This document shows positions 54,961-63,727 of a DNA stretch of 64,000 nt, piece by piece. The translations under genes and the position numbers were made by a program. This stretch comes from Burkholderia sp. SRS-W-2-2016 (GTDB taxonomy: Bacteria; Pseudomonadota; Gammaproteobacteria; Burkholderiales; Burkholderiaceae). The stretch covers positions 1 to 64,000 of the forward strand of contig NZ_MSDV01000042.1 of NCBI RefSeq assembly GCF_001931485.1, read 5' to 3'. A model generated the notes under the pieces. That model had not been told where the DNA came from. It did no database searches and saw only the letters and a list, made by a program, of their open reading frames with translations. How positions within the stretch are numbered: the first letter of the stretch is position 1; each line of letters begins with the position of its first letter.

Positions 54961-56100
54961 ATGTCCAGCACGCCGCTCACCCTGATCGAAGGCGCTTATG
55001 CGCTGCCCCGCCTGCGTCCGCTCGAACGCTTGCCCGAGCCATTCGGGCGCGACTGGTCGTTTCTGCCGACTGGCCAGCGCTGGCGCCAGGAACTGGAGTC
55101 GCTGTATGCGGCGCTGTTGCGCACGGTCTGCATCGGCGAAGGCGGACTGCTGGCGTACGGGCAGTGGGTCACGTTCGATAACGTGCGGTTCGGCGTGCAG
55201 CGCCTCGTGGCGGCGAAGCCGGCCAGACGCGGCGCGTCGCGTTCGGCCGCGCCGAAACCGGTCGCACGAACCGCATCGTTCGACACCACCCGCAAGAACC
55301 CCCTCGGGCCCACGCGCATCCCGTTGAAGATTCGCACGCCGAGAACGGCGCGGCGGCGCGCGTCCAGGCAGCGGCGCGCGGTCGCGGCGGGCATCGTCTG
55401 CGCGCTCGGCTGCGTCGCGCTGTTCGCGTGGCTGCGGCTCGCGCAACATGCCGATCAGACACCGCGGCAGGTCGTCGAGAATATGCTGAAACCGCTGCAA
55501 ACGCTGCTGACTCGTGGCGATGCGCCGGCGCAGAAGCGGGAAGCTCAAGTCGAGGCGGTGGCGCGGCAAGCGGCGGCGCCGGGCGAGACGGCTGCGCAGG
55601 CGTCCGGTGGCGCGGCGGTTCGCGCGGATGTTGTGCCGTCAGCGCGGAAGCCGGATCTTGCAGGCGGGACTGCGTCTGCGGCCACGCCCACGGCAACGTC
55701 CACCTCTGTCGTAGCCTCGGTTCGAAACGCCACGACACCCACCGCACTCCCCTCCGATACCCATTCCTCTTCGACGCGGCGTGTCGCGCGTATGGATACG
55801 CATCGGCCGGCGGTGGCTCGCTACGCCGCCAATTCGGCGTCGCATGGCAACGGCCTGGTGCGCGGTGCGTACGTACCCGGACGGCCGGGCTCGGCCGCCG
55901 CGGCCAAACGCAACGCGTCGCGCGCGCCGGACTGGCTCGGCACCGACGATTACGACAGCGTCACGATGTCCGCCGCGCTGCAACTGCTCGACCAGGCTGC
56001 CCCTGCCCGGTCGAACGCCATGCCGGCGAATAGCACCGAGTGGGCGGATCATCTGTCGCAGCGGCGCGTGACCGAAATCCCCGACCGCTTCGCCCGCTGA
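54961..56100 (+). CDS. Membrane-anchored protein of unknown function
   Basis: 379 aa, not recognised. Residues 1-85 form a compact region (LPEPFGRDWSFLPTGQRWRQ, YGQWVTFDNVRFGVQRLV). Residues 86-139 are very basic. One transmembrane helix is at about 140-160 (VAAGIVCALGCVALFAWL). The rest is Ala/Ser/Thr-rich and low-complexity. The basic segment before the helix suggests N-terminus inside. It ends YDSVTMSAALQLLDQ and a polar tail. It may be an envelope or secretion-related protein; no homologue can be named. Confidence 0.65.
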   Translation: MSSTPLTLIEGAYALPRLRPLERLPEPFGRDWSFLPTGQRWRQELESLYAALLRTVCIGEGGLLAYGQWVTFDNVRFGVQRLVAAKPARRGASRSAAPKPVARTASFDTTRKNPLGPTRIPLKIRTPRTARRRASRQRRAVAAGIVCALGCVALFAWLRLAQHADQTPRQVVENMLKPLQTLLTRGDAPAQKREAQVEAVARQAAAPGETAAQASGGAAVRADVVPSARKPDLAGGTASAATPTATSTSVVASVRNATTPTALPSDTHSSSTRRVARMDTHRPAVARYAANSASHGNGLVRGAYVPGRPGSAAAAKRNASRAPDWLGTDDYDSVTMSAALQLLDQAAPARSNAMPANSTEWADHLSQRRVTEIPDRFAR

Positions 56101-56121
56101 GCGAATCGCGGCAACGGACGT

Positions 56122-56158
56122 AAAAAAGCCCGGCTGTTATACACAGCCGGGCTTTTTT
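56122..56158. terminator. Bidirectional terminator
   Basis: Long stem AAAAAAGCCCGGCTGT (56122-56137) and ACAGCCGGGCTTTTTT (56143-56158) with a 5-nt loop, between convergent genes ending at 56100 and 56171. Confidence 0.92.
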
Positions 56159-56170
56159 TCATTCACACGT

Positions 56171-56896
56171 TTATTTCTGCGACGGCAAGCCGAGTTCCGT
56201 CTGTTGCTGCAACTGCATCACCTGGCTCTGCACCTCACGCAATTGCGCCTGCGCCTTGTCGCGTTCCGCGCGCAGCGCGAGCGCCTCGCCGCGAGTCTGA
56301 CGCTGATAGTCGTCGACCTTCGCCTGCTGCGTGCGCGCGACGTCGAGATCGGCCTTCAGGCGTTGCGCCTGCGTCTGCGACGTCGTAATGATCCCTTGCA
56401 GATACGTGTTCTGCGCCTGCAATTGCGTGCGCCGGATCTCGACGTCCGAGAGCTTTTCAGTCTGCCGGGAGAAATCGGCGTAAATCGTTTCCGCGCGTTC
56501 GGACGACGCCGAGCGGATCACGCGCCAGAAATGTTTATCCTGAAATAGCGCGACGTAATAAGTCATCCTCGCAGGATAGAAAAACAGACTCGCGCCGTAG
56601 CTGCCGTTATAGGTCGTACGCAGTTCGCTCAGATTCGAGTCGTGAATCAGCTGCATCAGTTCGGCGACATCGCCGCGCGCCGTGCCGGACGCGCTGTCCG
56701 AATCCGCGCTTGTATCGAGGTTCGCGGGCACGCTGGCCGCGGCGTCCGGTTGCGGCGTCAATTCGCTGACGGCCGGCCGGGTGCCGGCGCGCGGCGCGGT
56801 GCCGCCGTCCTGTGCCGCCAGCGCGACACCCGCATGACACAGCGCATAGGTGCTCGCGATCAGCATCGCGCGCCGGATGATCAACGGATACTTCAT
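56171..56896 (-). CDS. DUF2968 family exported protein
   Basis: 241 aa. Signal peptide MKYPLIIRRAMLIASTYALC ending GVALA-A, a short disordered linker, then a DUF2968-type domain (residues about 75-235): LMQLIHDSNLSELRTTYNGS, ASLFFYPARMTYYVALFQD and a long Gln/Arg-rich coiled coil to the end. The ATG on 56896-56894 gives the best signal peptide. The family is largely limited to Burkholderiaceae and has no known function. Confidence 0.85.
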   Translation of the reverse strand: MKYPLIIRRAMLIASTYALCHAGVALAAQDGGTAPRAGTRPAVSELTPQPDAAASVPANLDTSADSDSASGTARGDVAELMQLIHDSNLSELRTTYNGSYGASLFFYPARMTYYVALFQDKHFWRVIRSASSERAETIYADFSRQTEKLSDVEIRRTQLQAQNTYLQGIITTSQTQAQRLKADLDVARTQQAKVDDYQRQTRGEALALRAERDKAQAQLREVQSQVMQLQQQTELGLPSQK

Positions 56897-56987
56897 ACAG
56901 CCTGCTCCACGCAAATCCAGAATAGCCCGCGATTATCGCGCGGATTTGCTGCGAGGCGAAGCAGTTAACTGTTGTCTCTACGCACTT

Positions 56988-57047
56988 AAAATCGAGATAA
57001 AGCGCGGGATTAACGCGGATTTTAAGAATCGGCTTTATCTCGATTTT
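56988..57047. repeat. Perfect 16-bp inverted repeat
   Basis: Arms AAAATCGAGATAAAGC (56988-57003) and GCTTTATCTCGATTTT (57032-57047) with a 28-nt loop, in an AT-rich 275-bp gap upstream of the DUF2968 gene. GCGGATTT also recurs nearby (56940 and 57014). It could be an operator pair, a small RNA hairpin or a remnant of a mobile element. Confidence 0.7.
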
Positions 57048-57171
57048 TATCGCAAATTAACGGGCTCACGAAGCAACACGGGAGTCCTGATTATTTCGAG
57101 AGAAGCGCGTCGCCGGTATAAAAAATAATGCCGGCGCGCATTGCACGCGCCGGCACCCTGCCCGATTCCGG

Positions 57172-58716
57172 TTAGAACCGCGTCTCCCGCGCGACGCGCA
57201 GGAAGGTATCGAGCAACGGCGTGCAATCGAGCAGTTCCGGGCCGCCCGCGCGGTGAAATTCCGGATGCCATTGCACGCCCATCACGAACGGCGCGCGACG
57301 GTAGCGCACCGCCTCGATGATGCCGTCCGACGCCGACACCGCCTCGATGTTCAGATCGCGGCCGAGCGTCTTCACCGCCTGGTGGTGAATCGAGTTGACG
57401 ATCGCGTCGCGCCGTCCGGGGAACATGTTCAGCAGCGTCGAGCCGTCCGGGAAATGCACGCCGTGACGATGCTGGTCGTAGTTCTCGTTGACGTGCGCGT
57501 CGGCGGTCGGCACGTCGGTCGCGATGTCCTGGTACAGCGTGCCGCCGAACGCGACGTTGATCAGCTGACAGCCGCGGCACACGCCGAGCACCGGCTTGCC
57601 GGACTCGACGAACTCGTGCAGCAGTTCGAGCTCGTACATGTCGCGCACGCGGTCGCCGGGCCATTCGTGGCTACTCGCCGCTTCCGCGTAGGTCTGCGGC
57701 GACACGTCGGCGCCGCCTTGCAGCAGCAGGCCGTCGAGGTGCTTCGCGTAGTCGCGCAAACGGATATTGCTCGGATGCAACATGCCCTGATGACCGACGG
57801 TCGGGATCATGAACACCAGCACATCGCGCGACATCACCCAGTGCGCGATCGATTCCTCCAGATACTGCAGCGTCTTGCCGCGCAGCCCCATCGCGCCCGG
57901 CTCCGGATGGAAGATCCGCGCCGATACGCCGATGCGCAGCGTGCGCTGCGTGATGCGCTGCCCCGCGCGATCGAACAGCTGCCGCGCGCGCGCCGCGATG
58001 ATGCGGCCGAATACGCTCCACGCCGAATCGCTCTGGCGCAGATAGCGCGGCGGCGACGGCGGCAGCGCGTTGGGCGGCGGCGGGTTGGTCGCGCTGAAAT
58101 CGGGCGCCGCGCCGAAGCCGGGCGGCGGCGAGCCGGCCGCACGCGCGGTGGTGGCGGGGGCATCGGTGGCGGCGAGCGGTTCGTCGGTAACGACGTCGAC
58201 GTCCACCGCACCGAACGGCGCCGACGCCGGAGAAACCGATACGTCCGCGGGCGGCTCGCTCACCAAGGGGGCGGGCTTCACCACCTGGGCCGGTTTCACC
58301 GTCGGCTCGAACTTCGCGCCGGTCCCGCCCGTGTCGGCCCGCGTAGTGCCCGCTTGAGCACCTGCCTGAGCACCCGACTGAGCACCCGCATGGCTGCCGG
58401 CGCGCCGCGCGTCGCGCTCGTGCACCGCCGCTTCCTGCCGCGCGGTGGATTCCGCGGCGGCGCTGCGCGCCTCGGCCGCATCGCGCAACCGGGCCGAACG
58501 TGGGTCTTCAGGCGTCACCGACGACGCGCTCAGCGGGTCATCGGTCGACGAGCGCACGGTCGCCTCCTCGGCCGCGGCGTCTTTAGCCGGCGACTGAGTG
58601 GCGTCTTCATGCGAGGGAGGAAGTGCGGCGGCCGTTTCCGGCGCGCCGGTCGGCGCGGGTGTGGCCGCCGGAGGACTGCCGGTCGTGCCGGCGTTTTCGG
58701 GTTTGTTTTCGCTCAT
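57172..58716 (-). CDS. Glutamine amidotransferase, PuuD-like, with long N-terminal extension
   Basis: 514 aa. The C-terminal 245 residues (from about 268) are a class I amidotransferase-like gamma-glutamyl-GABA hydrolase domain. The nucleophile is in LGVCRGCQLINVAFGG, and the His-x-Glu pair is in GVQWHPEFH. It probably cleaves gamma-glutamyl-amide bonds, for example in putrescine breakdown, but no puu genes are nearby. Residues 1-265 are Ala/Pro/Glu/Arg-rich and disordered, which is unusual for PuuD (about 250 aa). The start is the ATG on 58716-58714. Confidence 0.87.
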   Translation of the reverse strand: MSENKPENAGTTGSPPAATPAPTGAPETAAALPPSHEDATQSPAKDAAAEEATVRSSTDDPLSASSVTPEDPRSARLRDAAEARSAAAESTARQEAAVHERDARRAGSHAGAQSGAQAGAQAGTTRADTGGTGAKFEPTVKPAQVVKPAPLVSEPPADVSVSPASAPFGAVDVDVVTDEPLAATDAPATTARAAGSPPPGFGAAPDFSATNPPPPNALPPSPPRYLRQSDSAWSVFGRIIAARARQLFDRAGQRITQRTLRIGVSARIFHPEPGAMGLRGKTLQYLEESIAHWVMSRDVLVFMIPTVGHQGMLHPSNIRLRDYAKHLDGLLLQGGADVSPQTYAEAASSHEWPGDRVRDMYELELLHEFVESGKPVLGVCRGCQLINVAFGGTLYQDIATDVPTADAHVNENYDQHRHGVHFPDGSTLLNMFPGRRDAIVNSIHHQAVKTLGRDLNIEAVSASDGIIEAVRYRRAPFVMGVQWHPEFHRAGGPELLDCTPLLDTFLRVARETRF

Positions 58717-58867
58717 GACTGTCGGACTGGCGCCTTTCACGCGAACGAATGAATATGCCCTGATTATCCGCCAGCGCCGCGAGGCGGGCAAACGCGCACA
58801 CAATTGCTCACATTGTTGCAGCCGTGTCGCCTCGCGGCTTCACGCGCTCACCCGGAAACCCATTCAC

Positions 58868-60625
58868 TCAAGGGTCCGGCTGTTCCTCGAACGTTTCGCG
58901 CAGCGCGATCTGCATCGACGCGTGGATCTTCACGCACCAGCGCCACACCAGCGCGAGCAGCACCGCCGCGCACACCAGCACGGCGACCAGCAGGCCGGTC
59001 GGCGGCAGGATGCTGCTCGACAGCGCGGCCACCAGCAGGAACACGCCGATCATCGACACGATCGGCACCACATCGGCGATCGTGCGGCGCAACGCGCTGG
59101 TCAGGCGCCCCGCGTTGCTCGGCTGCACGCTGACTTCGGCGAGCAGCAGCGCGAGCGATTTGGTCTTGCGATAGACCGCGACCAGGAACGGCAGCGACAC
59201 GAACAGCGCGATGCTCCACTGCACGACGCGCTGCCACGAGCCGTCGGCGAGCCAGTGGCCGAGCAGCCGGCCGGTGTACGGCGCGCTGTACGACACCGCG
59301 AGGAAGATCGCGGCGACGAACGCGAGATTCACCGCGATCTGCACGATGATCCGCCGCGTCATGCCGAACAGCGTCGGCTCGCCGGTTTCGGTGGTCAGGC
59401 TGCGCAGCCATTGCCCATACAGCCCGAACACGTTCGACAGCGTCTCGGGCATCACCCGCGCGATCCGCCGCGTCAGCGGATCGGCGACACGGATCAGATA
59501 CGGCGTGCTCAACGTGGTCAGCGCCGACACCGCGACCGCGATCGGATACAGGAAGCCGCTGGTGACCTTCAGCGTGACGCCGAGCGACGCGATGATGAAC
59601 GAGAACTCGCCGATCTGCGACACGGTCATGCCGACCCGCATCGAGGTGCGCGCGTCGCGTCCGGCGAGGAAGGTGCCGAGTCCGCACGACACGATCTTGC
59701 CGACGATCACCGCGAACGTGATCAGCGCGATCGGCCACGCGTACTCGATCATCACTGCGGGGTTCAGCATCAGCCCGATGGTCACGAAGAAGATCGCGGA
59801 AAACGCGTCGCGCAGCGGCGCGATCAGATGTTCGATCCGGTGCAGATGGCGCGACTCGGCCATGATCGCGCCGATCAGGAACGCGCCGAGCGCGATGCTG
59901 TAATCGAGCTTGACCACCAGCAGACAGAAGCCGAAGCAGAAACCGAGCACCGACACCAGCAGCATCTCGTCGCTGTGCGTGCGCGCCACGTAATTCAGCG
60001 CGCGCGGCACCAGCAGCACGCCGACCAGCAGCGACACCATCATGAACAGCAGCAGCTTGCCGAGCGTGATCGCGGCGAGTCCGGCGCTCAGCTGGCCGGT
60101 CTGCGCGATGCCGGTCAGCAGCACCAGCATCGCGATGCCGAGAATGTCCTCGACGATCAGGATGCCGAACACAAGTTGCGCGAAGCCCTCGCGTTTCAGA
60201 CCGAGATCGGACAGCGCCTTGACGATGATCGTGGTCGACGAGATCGCGAGAATCGCACCGAGAAACAGCGAGTCCATCCGGCTCCAGCCGAACGCACTGC
60301 CGATCTCGTAGCCGATCCACAGCATCAGCACGATCTCGGACAATGCCGCGACGATCGCGGTCAGGCCGACCTTGAACAGTTTGCGCAGACTGAATTCGAG
60401 CCCGAGCGAAAACATCAGGAACACCACGCCGAGCTCGCCGAGCGTCTGGATCGTCTGTTCGTCGTGGATCAGCTGGAACGGCGGCGTGTACGGCCCGATG
60501 ATCACGCCGGCCGCGATATAGCCCAGCACCACCGGCTGCTTCATGCGATGGAACAGCACGGTGACGACGCCGGCCAGCGCCATCACGACGGCTAGATCCT
60601 GAATGAAGCCAATGCCCTGGTGCAT
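58868..60625 (-). CDS. CPA2-family cation:proton antiporter without RCK domain
   Basis: 585-aa Na+/H+ exchanger-fold protein of the KefB/YbaL group. It has 12 or more transmembrane helices in residues 1-385 (VLGYIAAGVIIGPYTPPF, AISSTTIIVKALSDLG, and SIALGAFLIGAIMAES with the ion-binding region). After about residue 420 come four more hydrophobic helices and a short tail (ALRETFEEQPDP) in place of the usual TrkA-N domain. The ATG on 60625-60623 gives the normal KefB-type start MHQGIGFIQDLAVV. Ion specificity (K+ or Na+) is unknown. Confidence 0.88.
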   Translation of the reverse strand: MHQGIGFIQDLAVVMALAGVVTVLFHRMKQPVVLGYIAAGVIIGPYTPPFQLIHDEQTIQTLGELGVVFLMFSLGLEFSLRKLFKVGLTAIVAALSEIVLMLWIGYEIGSAFGWSRMDSLFLGAILAISSTTIIVKALSDLGLKREGFAQLVFGILIVEDILGIAMLVLLTGIAQTGQLSAGLAAITLGKLLLFMMVSLLVGVLLVPRALNYVARTHSDEMLLVSVLGFCFGFCLLVVKLDYSIALGAFLIGAIMAESRHLHRIEHLIAPLRDAFSAIFFVTIGLMLNPAVMIEYAWPIALITFAVIVGKIVSCGLGTFLAGRDARTSMRVGMTVSQIGEFSFIIASLGVTLKVTSGFLYPIAVAVSALTTLSTPYLIRVADPLTRRIARVMPETLSNVFGLYGQWLRSLTTETGEPTLFGMTRRIIVQIAVNLAFVAAIFLAVSYSAPYTGRLLGHWLADGSWQRVVQWSIALFVSLPFLVAVYRKTKSLALLLAEVSVQPSNAGRLTSALRRTIADVVPIVSMIGVFLLVAALSSSILPPTGLLVAVLVCAAVLLALVWRWCVKIHASMQIALRETFEEQPDP

Positions 60626-61101
60626 GAACGCGTTCCTTACAGAAAGTAATGTGTTGCCGCAGTTTAACAAACGGATCGGCCGCGTCTGATTGTGCCCTGG
60701 TGAAATTTTGGGCAAAAGACGGCGGTCACACGTCATGTGACGACTGCGTGCGAGCGGGTTTTCGACGGCCTCGACGCGTAGCAGATATCACCTTAATATT
60801 TCCCCAAAATTTTTGAGACACGATCGAGACACCAGCCACGCCCGTTCCCGCCCAACACGCCCGCGTTGCCCGCCGCCAGGCCGACAGCCACCCTGACAAA
60901 CCGCTCCGATGACACTCCCGCCAACCTTCCCGCTTCGCTTCCCGGCCGGGGTCGTCGCCGTTAGCGGGCTTCGCCGGTTCGCTGAGCCGCCCCGCCCGCC
61001 GCGCACCGCGTGCGACGCGACCGGCAGCGCGGTCGCTGTCGCTGTCGCCGCACCAAACGGCTCACCCTTTCACCCGCTTCAACCGGATCTGAACGAACCT
61101 C
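60626..61101. other. 476-bp divergent intergenic region
   Basis: No gene seen. GTCACA (60725-60730) and TGTGAC (60736-60741) form an inverted repeat with a 5-bp spacer. An AT-rich patch at 60785-60825 could hold promoters. The remainder is GC-rich without clear structure. Confidence 0.5.
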
Positions 61102-62481
61102 ATGGCCACTGAATTCGCCCCCTTCCCGCCGCTTGCCCAGCTTGCCGCCGATCTCGCCGCCGGCCGCACCACCAGCCGCGCGCTGGTCGAAACCGCGCTC
61201 GAACGGATCGCCGATCCGGCCGGCCAGGGCGCGGCGGTCTTCATGCACGTCGACGCCGACGCCGCGCGCCATGCCGCCGACGCGCACGACCGCCTGCGCG
61301 CGGCCGGCACCGTGCTGTCGCCGCTCGCCGGCATCCCGGTGTCGGTCAAGGATCTGTTCGACATCGAAGGCCAGCCGACCCGCGCGGGCTCGGTGGTGCT
61401 CGCCGGCGCGCCGCCGGCCACCGCCGACGCGGTCGCGGTCGCCCGGCTGAAGCGGGCCGGCGCGGTGCTGGTCGGGCGCACCAACATGAGCGAGTTCGCG
61501 TTCTCCGGGCTCGGCCTGAACCCGCACTACGGCCATCCGCTGTCGCCGTACCGGCGCGGCGTCAAGGGCGACGAACGGATTTCGGGCGGCTCGTCGTCGG
61601 GCGCGGCGGCCTCGGTCGCCGACGGCATGGCGGCGGTCGCGCTCGGCACCGACACCGGCGGCTCGATCCGCATCCCGGCCGCGCTGTGCGGGCTGACCGG
61701 CTTCAAGCCGACCGCCGCGCGGATCCCGAAACAGGGCGGCGTGCCGCTGTCGAGCACGCTCGATTCGTTCGGGCCGATCGGCGTGTCGGTCGCGTGCTGC
61801 GCGCTGGTCGACCGGATGCTCGCCGGGCTCGAGCCGCGCATCCCGGCCGCGCGGCCGCTCGAAGGGGTGCGCCTGGGCGTACTGACCAATTACGTGACCG
61901 ACGGCGTCGAGCCGGAAGTCGCACGCGCAATCGATACCGCGCTCAAGCACCTGGAAGCGGCCGGCGCGATCGTCAGCGAAGTGCGCTTCGCGCCGCTCGA
62001 CCGGCTGCCGGAGATCAACCGGATCGGCTTTTCGCCGATCGAGGCGTATGCGTGGCATCGGCCGCTGCTCGAACGGCATCGCGACCAGTACGACCCGCGC
62101 GTGCTGGTGCGCATTCTGAAAGGCCAGCCGGCCAGCGCGATCGACTATCTGGACCTGCTGGCCGAGCGCCAGGCGCTGCTCGACGAAGCCGCGCGCACGC
62201 TGTGGCAGCGCTTCGACGCGGTGGTCGCGCCGACCGTGCCGGTGGTGCCGCCGCGCGTCGCCGACCTGCTGCACGACGACGACGCGTTCGGCCGCACCAA
62301 CGCGCTGATCCTGCGCAATCCGAGCGCCTTCAACTTCCTCGACAGCTGTGCGCTGTCGCTGCCCTGCCATCTGCGCGGCGACGCGCCGGTCGGGCTGATG
62401 CTGGCGGGCGCGCCGCACGCGGACGACGCGCTGCTGGCGATCGGGCGGGCGGCCGAGGCGGTGTTGAACGCGATCCGGTGA
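61102..62481 (+). CDS. Amidase signature family hydrolase
   Basis: 459 aa with the Ser-cis-Ser-Lys triad of amidases: Lys83 (PVSVKDLFD), cis-Ser in GGSSSGAAAS (about 164-166) and nucleophile Ser188 in GTDTGGSIRIPAALCG. Lengths and motifs resemble GatA, AtzF and indoleacetamide hydrolases. The absence of gatB/gatC nearby makes the tRNA amidotransferase unlikely. GC at third positions is extreme. Substrate unknown. Confidence 0.9.
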   Translation: MATEFAPFPPLAQLAADLAAGRTTSRALVETALERIADPAGQGAAVFMHVDADAARHAADAHDRLRAAGTVLSPLAGIPVSVKDLFDIEGQPTRAGSVVLAGAPPATADAVAVARLKRAGAVLVGRTNMSEFAFSGLGLNPHYGHPLSPYRRGVKGDERISGGSSSGAAASVADGMAAVALGTDTGGSIRIPAALCGLTGFKPTAARIPKQGGVPLSSTLDSFGPIGVSVACCALVDRMLAGLEPRIPAARPLEGVRLGVLTNYVTDGVEPEVARAIDTALKHLEAAGAIVSEVRFAPLDRLPEINRIGFSPIEAYAWHRPLLERHRDQYDPRVLVRILKGQPASAIDYLDLLAERQALLDEAARTLWQRFDAVVAPTVPVVPPRVADLLHDDDAFGRTNALILRNPSAFNFLDSCALSLPCHLRGDAPVGLMLAGAPHADDALLAIGRAAEAVLNAIR

Positions 62482-62805
62482 GCGGGGCGGGGTTCGCGGC
62501 GAGCGGCAACGCGTGTGGTAGGAGGCAGGTGGCAGGTGGCAGGTGGCAAGCGGTAGGCGGTAGGCTGCAGGTGGCAAGCGGTAGGCGGTAGGCGGTAGGC
62601 GGTAGGCGACAGGCGGTAGGCGACAGGCGGTAGGCGGTAGGCGACAGGCGGCAGGCGGCAGGCGGTAAGCCGTAACCGGCAAATCACGGCCCCCCTACCG
62701 CATCCCGGTCCGCGCCGGAATCGTCTGCCGATACGCGGCCGGGAGGGCGTTCGCGCTAGAATCGCGGGCACCCGCTTTCACCGTTTCGAGATAACCCGAC
62801 GACCC
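62482..62805. other. 324-bp gap holding the heptanucleotide array
   Basis: Apart from the 7-bp repeats the region holds only the upstream sequence of dsbB (62690-62805), which has no obvious promoter boxes. Confidence 0.6.
62517..62677. repeat. Array of about 23 imperfect 7-bp repeats
   Basis: Tandem units of consensus GGTAGGC, with variants GGCAGGT, GGCAAGC, GACAGGC and GGCAGGC, run without break from 62517 to 62677. The left end is richer in GGCAGGT, the middle in GGTAGGC. On the minus strand any open frame reads a seven-residue repeat (LPPTAYR-like), but this is a consequence of the DNA repeat and not evidence of a protein. Confidence 0.92.
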
Positions 62806-63315
62806 ATGAACAACGATTCCGCGATGCTGCGCCGCGAGCGCTCCCTGCTGGTTCTGCTCGGCCTGATCTGCGTCGCCCTGGTGGGCGGCGCGCTGTACCT
62901 GCAGTTTTTCGAGCACGAAGATCCGTGCCCGCTGTGCATCATCCAGCGCTATTTCTTCCTGCTGATCGCGATCTTCGCGTTCCTCGGCTCGCGCTTTCAC
63001 AACTGGCGCGCGGTACGCGTGCTCGAACTGCTGGCCGCGCTGTCGGCGCTCGCCGGCATCGCGACCGCCATGCGCCACGTGTACGTGCAGGCGAATCCAG
63101 GCTTCAGCTGCGGCTTCGACGCGCTGCAACCGGTCGTCGATAGCCTGCCGCCCGCGCACTGGCTGCCGAGCGTGTTCAAGGTCGCCGGCCTGTGCGAGAC
63201 CCCCTATCCGCCGATCCTCGGCTTGTCGCTGCCGATGTGGTCGCTGGTCGGCTTCGTGGTCGCGTTTCTGGCGCTCGCGCTCAGTCTGGTGCGCAATCGC
63301 CGCCGGGTCGGCTGA
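62806..63315 (+). CDS. dsbB: Disulfide bond formation protein B
   Basis: 169-aa inner-membrane quinone-linked oxidase that reoxidises DsbA. Four transmembrane helices are visible. The first active cysteine pair is in EDPCPLCIIQR (about residues 42-48). The second pair is Cys in FSCGFDAL (about 101) and AGLCETP (about 129). The ATG at 62806 gives the usual length. Confidence 0.96.
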   Translation: MNNDSAMLRRERSLLVLLGLICVALVGGALYLQFFEHEDPCPLCIIQRYFFLLIAIFAFLGSRFHNWRAVRVLELLAALSALAGIATAMRHVYVQANPGFSCGFDALQPVVDSLPPAHWLPSVFKVAGLCETPYPPILGLSLPMWSLVGFVVAFLALALSLVRNRRRVG

Positions 63316-63727
63316 CGTGGTTTGAAAAAACGGGCGAATCCGCGCGCCAATAGAGCGCCGGATTCGCCGCGATGTTCTCCGCTGCGCCACGCCTGCACAA
63401 ACCACCGGACTGCGCGCCGTCCAGCGGGCGCGGCCGCAACCCGGCGCCAATCTTCCGCACTTCTCGCCACCCGGCCCTCCGGCCGCCGCGCTCCGCGCGC
63501 GCCCGCTTCGGTCCACCGCGCTTCCCCGCTTCCCCCGCAACTTCCCGCCGCCGCGCGAATCGTACGAGCATCATGACCGCCGCCACATGAGCTTCATGCG
63601 GCGCGGAAAATATTTTCGGCCCGGCGTAGTGCTATCGTCGGGTCTGGATGGCGATCTACGTGCGCGAGGCCGGCTTCGGTGACCCCTGCGTAACGCGCGC
63701 CCGGTCCGCACTGTCTTCCGATTCGCC
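63316..63727. other. 412-bp intergenic region
   Basis: Pro/Ala/Arg codon-like, very GC-rich DNA with no credible gene on either strand. The last 120 bp (63600-63727) are the upstream region of xdhA. No hairpin with a T-run is seen after dsbB. Confidence 0.5.

Noticed and set aside
58598..60595. Long antisense frame over the antiporter gene
   Set aside because: Composition dominated by Arg, Asp, Gln and His, with no family and opposite a complete membrane protein.
62517..62677. CRISPR array or a repeat protein on the minus strand
   Set aside because: Units are 7 bp and contiguous without spacers. The LPPTAYR-like translation arises in every frame of the DNA repeat.
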